A stretch of 64,000 nt of DNA from Paramecium sonneborni (taxonomy: Eukaryota > Ciliophora > Oligohymenophorea > Peniculida > Parameciidae). The first letter of the stretch is position 1. The number at the start of each line of letters is the position of its first letter. A program made the translations under genes and the position numbers. The notes below the pieces were generated by a model. It saw only the letters and a program-made list of their open reading frames with translations, ran no database searches and was not told the origin of the DNA. The stretch covers positions 482,050-546,049 of the forward strand of contig CAJJDN010000049.1 in NCBI GenBank assembly GCA_905182985.1, written 5' to 3'. Positions 48,965 to 61,245 of the stretch are shown piece after piece.

Positions 48965-50497
48965 ATGCATTCACAAGAAATTTTCAATCAATTATTAAAT
49001 GACTTAAAACTTCAAACCTCAGATCTTTTAAGTATTAACTAAGAAAAATTCTTTCAAAAATAGGCACAACCATCTGAATTAATTTTAATTTCAAGGAATG
49101 TTGGAAAAATTAATAAGCGTAATACAGAGTAATAAAGAACCCTTGTGGTGACAAGTGAAAATTTATATAATATTGATAAAAAAACAATTAAAAGAAAGAT
49201 TTAAATCCAAAAAATTTTTGGTATTACAGTCTCTAGATCAAGTTTTGAATTTATTTTGCATGTACCCTCAGAAACTGATTATCGCTATAGATCTCAAGAA
49301 AATAGAGATATTATATTATATTACCTTTCAATTTCACTTAAGTTAAACAATAAGGATGGCTTAAAAATTTACATTGTTGATTAAGAAGATCTTTAACAAT
49401 TTTGTTTGTATTAAAAAGCTACTGACCTTTAAAAATAAATTGCATTACATCCTAAAACTAAATTATCTTTTCTTTATCCACATGATTTTTAACTACAATA
49501 TATTAACATTCTAAATCAACCTATTAAAAGTTTGAATCCTAATCACAAAATCACTGTGCTCTTTGTTCATGATAAATTGAAATTTAGAGTTAAATTAGAA
49601 GAATATGTTAAAAATTACATTATTGCATCAGGCTCTTTGACTAAAATATATTTGCTAAACCATAAAAATGATCGTCAAAAAGTTTTAGTTTTAAAAACAA
49701 TTCGATCTTCTGATATAGATATAGATTTAATGGAATTCTTTCTTAAAAATTATGAAATTGAGCCATTCATGGAATAATTGGAATTATGCGTAAGACAAAC
49801 CGATCTAATTCACTTTTTCTTTAAGTTTGTAAAAGGAGGTGATCTTTTTGCTCATTTATAACATTAAGACTCTTTTACAGAAACTTAAGCCAAATATATT
49901 ATTGCTTAGGTTGGAATGGCTTTATAAAGTGTTCATGAAAAAGGAATAACATATGGAGACTTAAAACCAGAAAACATTTTAATTGATGAATAAGGATATA
50001 TTTATTTAACTGATTTTGGCTTTGGTAAATTAAGACTTTATTAGGAATAGAAAAAATAACAGAACGTCAACTTTTCTGTTGAGTATGTATCTCCAGAATA
50101 TTTGAAACATGGAGATTTGACTAGAATGTCTGATTGGTATGGAATGGGAATATTACTTTATGAATTACTTATGGGTATATCTCCATATTACAATGCAAAT
50201 ACAGAAGTCACGATTAAATTGATTTGTTAAGGAGATTTACATTTTCCAAAAGGAGTTACTATTTCAATGGAGTGCAAGGATCTCATTTCAAAATTATTAA
50301 AGCAAGATTCTTCAACAAGAATAGGATTCTCGAATGATTTCCAAGAAATATAAGCTCATCCCTGGTTTTAAGAAATAGACTGGCTTGAACTAAAACAAAA
50401 AAAAATAAAATTGCCTTACGTTCCTGAAGGCACTCTTATATCAGAATAATATATAAAAAAGTAATAATTAAGTGATGATGAAAGGGGTTGGTACTGA
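48965..50497 (+). CDS. AGC-like protein kinase with N-terminal PH/TH1-like domain, atypical catalytic loop
   Basis: This intronless 510-aa protein has two parts. Residues 35-130 look like a membrane-binding beta domain of the myosin TH1/PH kind (RTLVVTSENLYNIDKKTIKR). The kinase domain follows from about 200. Its glycine loop is degenerate (IASGSLTKIYLLNH), VLVLKTI supplies the ATP Lys, the catalytic loop is YGDLKPENIL (AGC kinases have YRDLKPEN, so the Arg is Gly), DFGFGKL is intact, and VEYVSPEYL ends the activation segment. An AGC hydrophobic tail is not obvious. Loss of the Arg of the RD pair suggests activation-loop phosphorylation is not needed, or reduced activity. The gene follows the NEK gene after 45 bp on the same strand. 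Confidence 0.85.
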
Positions 50498-50546
50498 AAT
50501 TGAGAATAAGCTATTAATATTTTATATAACAACAATAATAAATTAT

Positions 50547-51879
50547 TCATTACATATCAAGTTCATCATCAACAACTTGTTTTCTTTTTAATGGTTAGAA
50601 GAATGACCAAAATTCATCAGCTGTTAAAGGTGGTACTCTGATTACTTCTAAATTTTATTTTGTATGGCGATTAGCTTTTTATCCGATTAAAATTGCTATA
50701 AAATTACAATAATTAATTACTTTTAATAGATTCAGCAGGAATTGATCTTAAAAATTATAAATGTTTAGCTCCTAAGAATTAACATTTAAAAATATCTGAT
50801 GGTAAAGGTACTTACATAAGAGTACCACCCATTAAAGGAGATGAAATGACAAGATTAACTTTTAATTATCTAGCAACAGTTAAAATTTAAGTATTTTCCC
50901 CTTTGAATGGTTACCATTCTTAAGAAAAAGCTTCGGGCATCATAGCATTAATTGGCATTTAGACATATTCAAAATGATGATCTTTTCCTCCTACTTTTTC
51001 TGCAATTTGAACAATTTTTTCTAAAGGAACATGAATTCTATCTTCATCTGGTCTGGCTCTAAAACATACCCATGTAGCCATTCCATATCTTTTAATTTAA
51101 CCTTTTTGAACAAATTTTTCATATTATTCAAAAGCCTTAGCAATCCTATCATAAAATTTATCATATCCTAAGAAAGGTAATTGACTTTCAGCAGCATTAT
51201 GCAAATATAATAAGTCTAATGTTTCAAGTCCCAAATGATTTAAAGATTACTAAATAAAAGAAAATCTATACTTCTAATTACAATTCTAAAAATTTAGGAT
51301 GCATACAATGACAGGCTCCAACTACATCATCTTATGTAATGAGATTTTTATTAATAAGTTCTCTAATTAATTAAGTTTCTTAGATTCCTCTATCTCCATC
51401 AGCAGGAATATACCCTCCCTTACTAGAAATAAATAATTAATCTCGAGGGATATTTAAAGCTCTAATCGCAGATCCTATTACTCTTTCTGATTTCATATAT
51501 CTATAATTGATTGCTGTATCTATCACATTTACTCCTCCTGATAAAACACTATCAATAATAGATCCATATAGCATTATATCATTATTTTAATCTGGTGCTC
51601 CTTAATAAGATCCAATCCCAAGACTAGACAATTGTAGATTATTTCTATAATTTATTCTGAAATGAGATACTGGAATCTCACTGTTGTTTGATGCATACTA
51701 TTTTGTTCCATCTATTGTAGCAAAGCCAGGAATTAGTGGATATTATAATTTGTATAGGTCTTAAAAAATTTATTGATATCTTATTGTTATTATATATCAA
51801 GAATTTACCTCTAAATATAATGCTCAGAACTCAATCCTATTGTATGACTAAAACCTTTTACAACTCTTAAATTAAACAT
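50547..51879 (-). CDS. Aldo-keto reductase
   Basis: This 418-aa NAD(P)H-dependent oxidoreductase has introns 51780-51808 (AAG acceptor), 51250-51271 and 50696-50720. Family motifs: LSSLGIGSYQGAP near the start of the barrel, DTAINYRYMKSERVIG (catalytic Asp and Tyr), FISSKGGYIP (Lys), LLYLHNAAES (His), and the cofactor end region TILIGQK. The N-terminal 60 residues precede the usual start of the barrel and have no recognisable targeting signal. The closest group by motif is the plant and bacterial AKR12/13-type proteins with a C-terminal extension. Substrate unknown. The gene ends 49 bp from the kinase gene (convergent). Confidence 0.9.
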
Positions 51880-51907
51880 TTAATATTAATTAAAATTTAG
51901 TGTATAA

Positions 51908-53112
51908 TCATAATTTAACTTTTATAGATTCAAGATTAACTTGTACTCGTTTTCTTAATATGTTAGTTTACTCAAAGTAAATGCTGTAAACTTAATCGGC
52001 ATTATTAAAAAAATCACTAGCTAAATCTAATTTCTTTAAACCAAGATATGCCACTCCAATATTATTTAGTATTTATCCTAATTGAGCATCAAAGGATCCT
52101 CTATAACATCTAACAGCTAAAGTATAATAATCAATAGCAGTTTCCAGTTGCTATTAAACCTAATATATTATTCCTAATAGATTGTAGATTTAAACAAAGT
52201 TAAAATCATAATCATTTCCATAACTAAGTATTTATACAACAAAATACTAATCAGAATGAATTTTTAGACTCTTCAACAAATATTCAATAGCCACTTCAAA
52301 AGCTTTAGAATAATAAAAGATTTTTCCCAAAGCATAATATGCTTTCCCAACTTTAATATTATCCTCTATGATATTTTCCCTATAGATTTCTAAGGCTTCA
52401 TAGGTAATCAATTTAGCAGATTCGTAATCATCTTTAATAACATGAACTATCTACTTAAAAGTGCATATACAATCCCTAACTATAATAAACAATCAGCCTA
52501 TTGTACTTTCCAATTCAGTCTTTCATATAATATTAGAGCTTAATAAAATTTATCTGCAGCTTCCTAAAATTTAAGCAAAATTCTATATAAATTCCCTAAA
52601 CTCAACATTAACTATCCTTTTATATGTAGATCAGCTATGTCAAAATTTTACAAAATCATTTTCTATGTTGCAACTGCTTCCTCAATTAGACCTTCAGATT
52701 ACTAGACTTTACTCAAGTAGTAAAAAGCTTAAATACAAATGAGAGAACTTTGTTTTTATTCAATTTTTGATTCAGCTTCTCTTATACCTTCTTTTGAATT
52801 ATCTATAATCTTAAGTAATCGAGATTTTGCCTTTTTCAAATCGTTCCTTTCTAAATCTTCAATAGAACTTAATAATTCCCTATAATCGCTGTTTTCATTT
52901 AACTCCATAATAAACTATGTTTTTGTTGGTAGTTTAGCCATCTTTATTGTTTTTAGTTTTTTCACCTTATTTTATAATGTTCGAACTTCCAATGGAACTC
53001 TTGGAGGTATTTAAGCACTTATTTCTTCTGGTACAATCAATAATTTATCTTCAGACAATCTTTGTGATAACAATCCTTCTAAATCTATTGTATGTCCTCC
53101 TGAATTAAGCAT
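51908..53112 (-). CDS. TPR-repeat protein
   Basis: This 393-aa protein has one intron at 52432-52454 (AAG acceptor). From about residue 130 onward it is made of tetratricopeptide repeats: LMLSLGNLYRILLKFQEAAD, CLLQLGIVYALLNDYESAK, AYYALGKIFYYSKAFEVAIE, IYNLLGIIYQVQQQLETAID and LNNIGVAYLGLKKLDLASD. The N-terminal 60 residues are hydrophilic with a basic stretch (KVKKLKTIKMAK). TPR arrays are protein-docking scaffolds, and this array resembles those of intraflagellar or LGN-like adaptors but carries no other domain. It sits 28 bp upstream of the aldo-keto reductase on the same strand. Confidence 0.88.
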
Positions 53113-53274
53113 TAGTAAAATATATATATACTTGAGTAACACTATTCCTATTATGTATTGGCTCATTTTTGGATTAGTTCATTTTATAATTTTATTCAGT
53201 TCTCTCTTCACTCTATAACATTAAATTAGATAATATCTAATACAAAACTAATTAAAGTAATATATGAAATATAA

Positions 53275-54147
53275 TCACTAATTTTGTTTAATCCTTATAT
53301 GGGGCAAATGAATCTTTTAATTCTATCTTGGAGATACAATCAGAGACAGTAATGGAGGCATAAAAGAAGATGATTAATTTTTGCATTTAATGGTTGATTT
53401 GTTTAACTTTGAGGTTACATATTAATTCCAAACTTTATTTAATCCAGTAATTAAATAAACTTTTTATTATGATTTTGATAATTTTTTATGAGCTTAAGGT
53501 TCTTCTGTACATAATTTACTTATAACTGATTTCTTTGGTTTTAAATGATAAAATTCCTCATCTGAATCTTATGGAGAATTTAGGGCTGTGGCATTCTAAC
53601 TTATAACAAAATCTAAATTTGAAGCAGATTTAAACTTTGGATTCATTTATTTCTTTGCTATATCTAATACATTAAGAAAGGTCATTCTAGGTTATTCAAC
53701 TCTAGTTTTTAATATTTTTTTTATTCTTTATTTTTATCTAAATCTAATATTCTACACTATCCTGTATCGAATAATAAAAAGTAAACAATAAACAAGTTTT
53801 CTAAACTTTTTTATATATACTGAATTTCTGTAACGATATAAAATTTGATCTTGCCTAATAGATTCTTAAAATGACTATGAGGTTCCATTGAATGGAGAAA
53901 TTTTAAATATTCTCTATTTAAAATTAGAGTCCCTTCCACATTCTGAACAGCAACAACTCGTATTTCCAAATTTATTTTGTACAAGTTCCATTTTACTAGT
54001 TTTGATTGTTCTTTAACTCTTTTAAGTTAGAACCAAATTGTAAAATGGTTTGATTTTCTTAAGATTTAATCGTTTTCTTCTCTCTTCAATTGATGTACAA
54101 AAGAATTGTACTTTGCTTTACCTATTCAATTTCTAATTAGAATTCAT
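53275..54147 (-). CDS. Basic hypothetical protein
   Basis: This uninterrupted 290-aa frame runs from ATG 54147 to TGA 53275-53277. The protein is strongly basic, with IEERRKRLNLKKIK near the N-terminus, a Cys-rich motif CCCSECG at about residue 60, an Arg/Lys/Tyr stretch (IKKFRKLVY) and a Ser/Lys-rich C-terminal half (HLKPKKSVISKL). The four cysteines in CCCSECG could bind metal, but no paired second knuckle is present. No family recognised. A shorter protein from ATG 53685 is possible. Confidence 0.55.
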
Positions 54148-54246
54148 AAATAATGTTTGATAAGTTATCAATTTAATAATAATTTAAAATAATTATTATC
54201 AGTTTGTAGTTTGAATATATTGAATAAATGAATTTAAATACAATTG

Positions 54247-57200
54247 TCAATTTTCATTGTTCATCTACTCATGTATTTTTTCACTTAGTGTTTTAGATTT
54301 GATTTTAATTAAACTTCTATAATCTCCTATTCCACCTAAGATGATAGTATTTTTTAAAAGAGATTTTTACTTCCATTCTCTAAACTTCTGTTAAATAAAA
54401 ATAATAGAAACCTTTATAAAAATTATATATATACCATATCTCCACTATTTAATTGAGTTTCTCTAAATCTAGGTTCAATATGGGAATGTTTATTACCATA
54501 AACCTTAGAAAATATATCTTTGTCTTCAGGTTCTAAATTGACAACTCCATATTTAATAGTAACTGAAATTCTAGTCAAACTAACTATCACATCATGAAAC
54601 CTGTAACAAAGGACATTAGAATCTACTAGTTCATAAATGGGAATTTTCAAAGCCTTTAAGAATTTCTTTTTATTATTGACATCTAGTAAATCTGATTATT
54701 CTAAACCAAAAATTATGGCAATTTAAGATGATAATCTCCAAAAAAGTTTATAACTTATAAAACCTTCTCCATTTTCATCAAATTATGCCCACTATTCCAT
54801 AACATCTAATAATTAATATTTAGAAATTGCACTCTATTCACTTTTATGATATTATTCATATGCTCCTATAATATTTGCTACCAAAAGATTTAGGATCATT
54901 AGAGAAAATACAAGAATGAATGAAATAAAAAATGGATAAGTAAGATTGGATCCACATCCATTAAATCCTACTATTGAAAATTCAGCATATGATTCAATAT
55001 TCATGCAAGCTACAGCAGGTGATTACTATAAAGCTGTTTCTTACAAAACTATCCACCATTTCTCACCTGATGATACTTTAATTAAAGTCATAAGGGCCCC
55101 CCAGAAATCCCTAAAGTGCATATCAAATCCATTTACTGCTTGTTAGGGACGTAAATAAGCGAATAAATCACAAGAAACAATTGTATAACAATATAATACT
55201 ACTAACATTATTAGAAGCATTGATGCTGTATTTGGTAAGACAGCAAATATTGCATGAAATAGATGTTATATTGTTTTGAAGTGTTAAGTTAGTTTATATA
55301 TCCTAGTTACTTAAAATGCAACTGCTACAACATGAAGAATATGATAATCTAAAAAACTAGAAACTACACTTAAAATAATCCCACAAATTTCATATATCTT
55401 AAATGTGTAATCAGTTACCTAAACAATACTTATAAGTATTTCAATAAGTTGAATAAAGATAAACACTTGATTAGTTGTATCTAAAGCTTATTCAAATTCA
55501 TTATCCATTCTTGCGTAGTATAAACTAAGGATAATGATATTGCTTAGGATTACAATTAAAAATGGGATCTATAGAAACTAATATAATCTATATAAAGCAT
55601 TCAATAGCAAATTAGTGGGAGGTTTAAATTTCTTCTTTGGCTTTAAATGTAATATTTATTCCTTAATCTAAAACCATTCTCTTTATTTGTCATCTAACAA
55701 GTGGAGATTTTCTATAATAAATACATAAAATATCATTACATGATTCTTCTCTTGTTTTTATATAAGTTTCAACTACTAAAGTTACAAACATTCCCAAAAC
55801 TAAGGTGTTTCCAATAAAGAAAAACATTTAATAATAAATTGACCAATATCGATTTGTATCATGATGTGGTTAATGGTCTATCCCTGAAGCTGACCATGCA
55901 GGTATCATCAATGGAATCCATTCTTCTGAAGTTGCTACACAAAATAAAATATTTATTGATTAAAATAAACTATCAAAGTTTAGAGTTCTATTAATCCAAT
56001 TTCCTCCTAAATCAAAACAATCGATTTTTGATTTTAAATGAGCATCTGCTGAATTACCTTCAGGAAAGCTGCAATAATAGAATTCATCATTAAGTAATTA
56101 CATACCTATAATACTGTACATTAATAAAATTAGAAGGCTAAATAGTGCTAATTAAATCATCTTAGTAAATGCATTAAATAAAGCTTGAAGAGCTTATTTT
56201 AATATTGGATATTAATCAGCCCCAGTTTTTAAAAATGCCAATACTCTTAGAGAGTCAAAAAGAGTTAAAATAAACAAAGCAGGATTGCCTAATCCTATTG
56301 ATATAAAATTCACGATTATATTAATTATTGATATGATGTTTAGAAATGATTAATTTATGAATTTTACTATTCCATAAGCTAAACAATTCAAAACCAATTC
56401 TATCATAAAGATTACAGTTGTAATATATTGTATTATGTCTAGTATCATCTAAAATTAATAGATTAATTACCTTCTCTTCACTTTCTGGATCTGTTAATGG
56501 GTTTTATACTGCACTTTTCACTGCACTTAAAGTTACAACAACTAGAATAAAAATTCTAAATAATTTATTTTCTACTATTCTTTAATATTTTGAAACATTT
56601 ATTTAAATAGCATTATTTTTAAGTTTAGTTCCATTTGGATTAATATCTTAAAGAGGAGCTTTTGAATCATCTTCATTTTAAGATTATGATTACGAAGTTG
56701 TAGATTCTTACTAGAAACATTATTTTTTTATAAACTACCATCCTCTTTATAAATAATCTGTTTGTGGGTATTTTTGATCTAATTCATTCAATTTCTTTCC
56801 AAATTCATTTAAAAATAAAGCTCTTAATAACCTCATAAAAAGAGTATGTGATAAAGTAAATACTATCAAAAAAAAAATAAAAGATGAAGCAGGTTTATAT
56901 AGTGCATGTTAATACATAGTTACATGCCATTCTTCTGCATAAAAAATATTAAATACAGCCATTAATGAATTTCCAATACCATTAAAATGAATTTCAATCT
57001 CATCTGTTCTTTTAACATAATGAGCAAACAATTCTTAACCAATAATTGAAATTAAAAATGCAAAGATAACCCATAATATAATAAGATGTCTAATTTTGAT
57101 TATTGTTTCAATTAGACATCTAAGTAATAATCTAATAACTCCAAAGTATTCTAATTTATAAATTAATTTTATTAATCTAAAAGCTTTAAATGCTTTTATA

Positions 57201-58855
57201 ACTATAAATACATTGCTTTAAAAGCTTAAAAATTCTAAAATAATGACTATTATTAAAGCAAGTGATAAGATTACATCTACAATGATATATAATTTTTTCC
57301 TTGATTTCTTAAAAAAAATCAATTTTAAAATAGTTAAAATAATTAAAAAGAAATTCATAACCATATCTGCATAATACTCCTTAGGATGCCGCTTTTCTAC
57401 TTAATCCAAACATAATATGATTGTTGATGCAACGATGAAAATTTAATCAAATTATTTGATTCTTGTAATAATCCAAGATTCATCTTTTTATTTTATCGTT
57501 TCATTCCTTAATATTTCAGCAGGAGTTACAAGATTTGTTCTATTTTAAGATGAAATTTAAGTAATCATATGTAATTTGTGAAAGTTAATCTAAGCTTTGT
57601 TTTAATTATTAACTAAAGTAACTGTTCTTCTTCTTTAAGTAAATAATTCAGATTTATTAGATTTGATACTATTTTTAATGGCACTACTAATAACAAACGA
57701 TTCATATAAAGAAGCTAATAATAAATCAGATAAAGTATAGTGTCTAAATTAAATAATTCAAATACAAAATGAAAAGCATAAATATGAAATAAATTGCAGT
57801 AGCAGGAGGAGTTACAGCTTTCCAAAAATAGAAAGTTGTAGGAGACCAACCTGTAGCATTAAAAAACATATATCCACTTAGAAATGAATCATATATAGTA
57901 TCAAAATTATAGTAACCATAATAAAAGTCTAAATAATTTAAGTCTTCAGAATGATAATTGTCAATACACTCATAACTTTATATTGAAATATATATACCCA
58001 TCAGGACATTACCATTCACCACATAAATTTCTAATGCTTAAATCAATGATTCCATCTTTAGAGCATCTACGTCCTGTTACTCCTCTAAGCAAATGCAATC
58101 CAATTATGGAAAATCCAAAAATTACTATCACTAATGGAATTATAATTGTATGAATTGTCAAAAAACATGAAAAAAAAGTTTCTACTTGTTCTCTAAAATA
58201 ATGAATCTCCTATAGAAGTCTCACTAATCTTAATAAACGAATAACTCTTAACAATTAAATGAATGTATTTGACTAATCTAAATAAATAGACCATGTACAA
58301 ACAAAAGTCAGAAAATTCAAACAGCTCCAAATATTTCTTAAATATGTTCCCTTTCCCAAAATTGCTCCATAACAAATACACTGAATTATTATTTCAATCC
58401 CAAAAAAAACATTGCATATTGTTTCAATTATTATTGAAGCTATGTTCCTGTAACTTAGATTATTTCCACTCTCTCTAATTTAATAGTCATATAAACAGAA
58501 TGCTATAGTATTTACAATGACCATTATTATCACTAATCGTTGCAAAACATGGATGTTTTCACTTAAGTATAAGCGTATCTTATTTTCTTTACTAAAGCAT
58601 CCTAGTGCTGTTTATACATGTTATTAGTCCTCAATCTGATGATGTTCGATTTTCTGCATATATAACTATAAGTTTGTATACTTGATTTTTAATAGTAACC
58701 AAATCGGGGTGTAATTCTAAATATTGAAACGTGAAAGGCTCATATTCAAAACCTAATTATGTCTCTAAACAGTCTCCCATTCTTTTCTATATTGATTATT
58801 CGATTTCTTAAGCACCAATTGGAGGTAAAGTAATTTTTAGTTATTGAAAAATCAT
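54247..58855 (-). CDS. Four-domain voltage-gated cation channel (CaV-like, TEEE filter)
   Basis: This 1,486-aa protein has introns 58654-58681, 57976-57997, 57744-57765, 56459-56480, 55696-55726 and 54412-54434. Four repeats of six helices are visible. Repeat I has an S4 with regularly spaced Arg (LLRVIRLLRLVRLL). Pore loops read ATGW (I), AEEW (II), SEEW (III) and GEKW (IV), so the selectivity position is Thr-Glu-Glu-Glu rather than the EEEE of calcium channels. After repeat IV come an EF-hand-like segment (WAQFDENGEGFISYKLFW) and an IQ-like motif (IIFIQQKFREW), as in CaV subunits that bind calmodulin. In Paramecium such channels in the ciliary membrane drive the calcium action potential and backward swimming; assignment of this copy to cilia is inference. 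Confidence 0.93.
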
Positions 58856-58961
58856 TAATTTATATATATAATTCAACTCTCATACTTGCTTGTTAATAAG
58901 GCTCAAAACAAAAAGCACAAATTAATTTAACATTACCTCCTATTGTCTAAATATTTCAAAT

Positions 58962-59150
58962 TCAAATAAACCAAGTGTTAATTATTTTATTTTTTATAAT
59001 TTTCTTAAAATTATCAAAATCTCCATAAACTTCAATTTTTTACTAATATTCCAAATACTTGAATCATTTAAATTCAAATACAATTAACAATCCTGTAATG
59101 ATAATTTTGACTCCTTAATTCTGGATAAAAACTATTATTGAAATATAAAC
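58962..59150 (-). CDS. Possible small membrane-protein gene, 5' end unresolved
   Basis: A coding-like frame reads VFIQNQGVKIIITGLLI, then, after a possible 24-nt intron containing TGA, YLEYQQKIEVYGDFDNFKK and stops at TGA 58962-58964. Upstream the frame continues to about 59195 but is broken by TGA and has no ATG. A second overlapping frame (ATG ending near 58880) is fully open for about 100 codons but has a poorer coding look. This may be a decayed gene or a small gene with a missed first exon. Confidence 0.25.
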
Positions 59151-59200
59151 AAATACATTAAAATTACTAAGAAGATTTTATATATCATTTCAATTTATAT

Positions 59201-60107
59201 TCATTTTTCTAAATGTTTACTATTACTTCTCATTTTTGCTTCTGGTTAAATTATTCTTTATAATCTTGGAAATCCATTTCTAGGATTAGGTCCATTATCT
59301 TTGTTTGGGAATTAATCTAAAGATATATCTATAGAATATATAGTTATTTCTTACCATTTGGGTCTTCTCCACGATTTAATCGTTCTTATTATTTATTAAT
59401 TAAAAGCTACCTTTTATATGCTTATAGAATTTTTTAACCTTTATCTTTTAATTCTTTTTAATCACTTGTAATAGCATCTTTAATATATAATTAAAATTTT
59501 ACTTAATATTTATTTTCTTCTAAATAGACTAACATTTAATTTAAAAGGAATATGTTTATCCATTCCTTTTTCTAACTAACCATTACTCATCTCTAAAATT
59601 ATAATTAAATAAATTTCTTACTCTTAAAAAAATCATATATAGGATTCTTTTCACCTTAATCATTATTTCCTTTTTGAACTCCCCTCATTATTGTTAAGAA
59701 CTCTTTAAATTCAATTTCATTAGTTCCATCTTCATCAACTTCATTCATAATCTTTTCTACTTCTTCTCTTGAATTTACTAAACCTAAAGCTATTAATGGA
59801 TCTTCCAATTCTTCTATTCCAATTGCACCAGAGCCATCTCCGTCAAGAGAAGAAAAATATTTTCTAAGTTCTGCTATTTCTGAATCTTTGAAATCAATTC
59901 TGTCTTAATAACCTCTTTTTATTAACCATGCTCTTTCCTAAAATCCAGATTGAAACTAATTTAATATCATTTATTTACAATATATTTAGATGCCTTGTTG
60001 AAATTAAAGGCTTCTTATATTTTTGTTAGTTTCTCTTATCTTTTAACAGATTTAGCAGTTTCTTTTCTATTTCTAAGGGATTGAGATTTAGATTATTATT
60101 TTTTCAT
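59201..60107 (-). CDS. EF-hand calcium-binding protein
   Basis: This 267-aa protein starts at ATG 60107. Introns are 59956-59978, 59593-59621, 59478-59502 (AAG acceptor) and 59339-59364. After a basic N-terminus (MKKQQSKSQSLRNRK) come two good EF-hands: LDGDGSGAIGIEELE and VDEDGTNEIEFKEFL, each with the Asp/Glu ligands in place. The C-terminal half is charged and helical (QKELKDKGQKILQAYKRQ), then Pro/Asn/Gly-rich. The layout (paired EF-hands followed by a helical tail) resembles axonemal calmodulin-like proteins, but no named family is certain. The start was set by including the first small exon, which adds the basic N-terminus in frame. Confidence 0.85.
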
Positions 60108-60291
60108 TAATATTATAATATAAAATTATAAAAGATAATTAGTCCACATCTATATATTTCAACCTTTTGATCAGAATTCATTAAACATCAATTTATAAAT
60201 CACTTGCTTTAATTTTAAAAATTGCACATAATTGATGAATTACTTTTTAATGGTAAATTTCTAGAATTTATTTGTATATATATTATAAAAT

Positions 60292-60630
60292 TCATTGTTG
60301 TTTTTACCAATTTGCTGGTTACCAATTAGGTTAATTTTTTTTCCAAATAGGCCAAGCTGGTGCTAATACCTAATTTATTATTCAAATTAGTTTATACTAA
60401 TATACAAAGAACACTTGCTCCAATTGTAGAGTAAACACATATTGAAAATCTCTCTAAGAAGAATGCAATTATAAATGAAATTATCTAAGAATATCGGAAT
60501 TTGATATTACAGCAACTGTCAAAATGATGATTTTGTATATCTTTTTCACAAACAATTGAGATTCAAAATCCATTTCATTGAAATATATGTAAAGGGATTT
60601 CCAAAACGTGTCAGATTATCCTTCAGCCAT
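60292..60630 (-). CDS. SPCS1: Signal peptidase complex subunit 1 (SPC12)
   Basis: This 94-aa protein has introns 60485-60510 and 60370-60397, which make up a sixth of the gene. The layout is that of SPCS1: a short cytosolic start with EMDFESQ, two membrane helices (YKIIILTVAIISFIIAFFLE and VYSTIGASVLCILVL) joined by a tight turn, then the diagnostic APAWPIWKKNQPNWQPANW; the human protein has PPWPIYRRHPLKWLP at the same place. It is an accessory subunit of the ER complex that cleaves signal peptides and helps select membrane-protein substrates. Small intron-bearing genes like this are easily missed by automated annotation with the standard code. Confidence 0.9.
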
Positions 60631-60700
60631 AAAATTATATTAAATATTATTTTTAATTATAAAATCAAAAAAATAAAGATGCCTCTATATGAAATAATTC

Positions 60701-61165
60701 TCAATATATCGACCTTTTAAATTTACTAAAATCTAACTAATGCTTTTATTATTTTGAAACTAACAATTTTATTTTCTGAAATGAATCTTAAAAATTTAAC
60801 GGTGCAATCATAATTTGTTATTTTAAAGTCTTACTTTGCTAAGGAGTCTTCATTTAGCATTTAGGTGTAATGATTATAACTGGAAATGGCTTAGATGATG
60901 GTGTCTTAAGTTTTTAATTGAGATATTTATGTTCCTATTATTTTTTAAAGTTTTCCTTTTATTCTGTTATTAATCGTTAAATAGCATTTAATTTTAATGA
61001 ACTTTTTTTCTTCTTGCTATAAAATTGCAGACTTAAAAGTTTTTATAAATCATTTTCATTTTCTCTTTCATTTTTAGGTTTTTCAATTTCTTTCACAACT
61101 AAAACGCTTTCATAATCTTATCCATAATCAAGTTGTTCATCTTCTAATGTGTAAAGACGACTCAT
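60701..61165 (-). CDS. Small basic hypothetical protein
   Basis: This intronless 154-aa protein has an acidic start (LYTLEDEQLDYGQDYE), then a long lysine/glutamine-rich helical middle (QFYSKKKKSSLKLNAI), a Pro/Thr segment (KTPSSKPFPVIIITPK) and a basic C-terminus (LDFSKFKRSIY). No domain is recognised. It lies between SPCS1 (70 bp) and the DEAD-box gene (80 bp) on the same strand. Confidence 0.6.
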
Positions 61166-61245
61166 AATTCGTTATAATTAAAATAATATAAAAATTGGCA
61201 CAATATTTATTTTATAATTTCCTTTAAAATAATTCACTAGTGCAC

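Noticed and set aside
60340..60375. GGCCAAGCTGGTGC on the plus strand looked like a tubulin start (GQAG)
   Set aside because: The plus frame ends at TGA soon after, and the minus strand reads APAWPIWKKN of SPCS1 across these bases.
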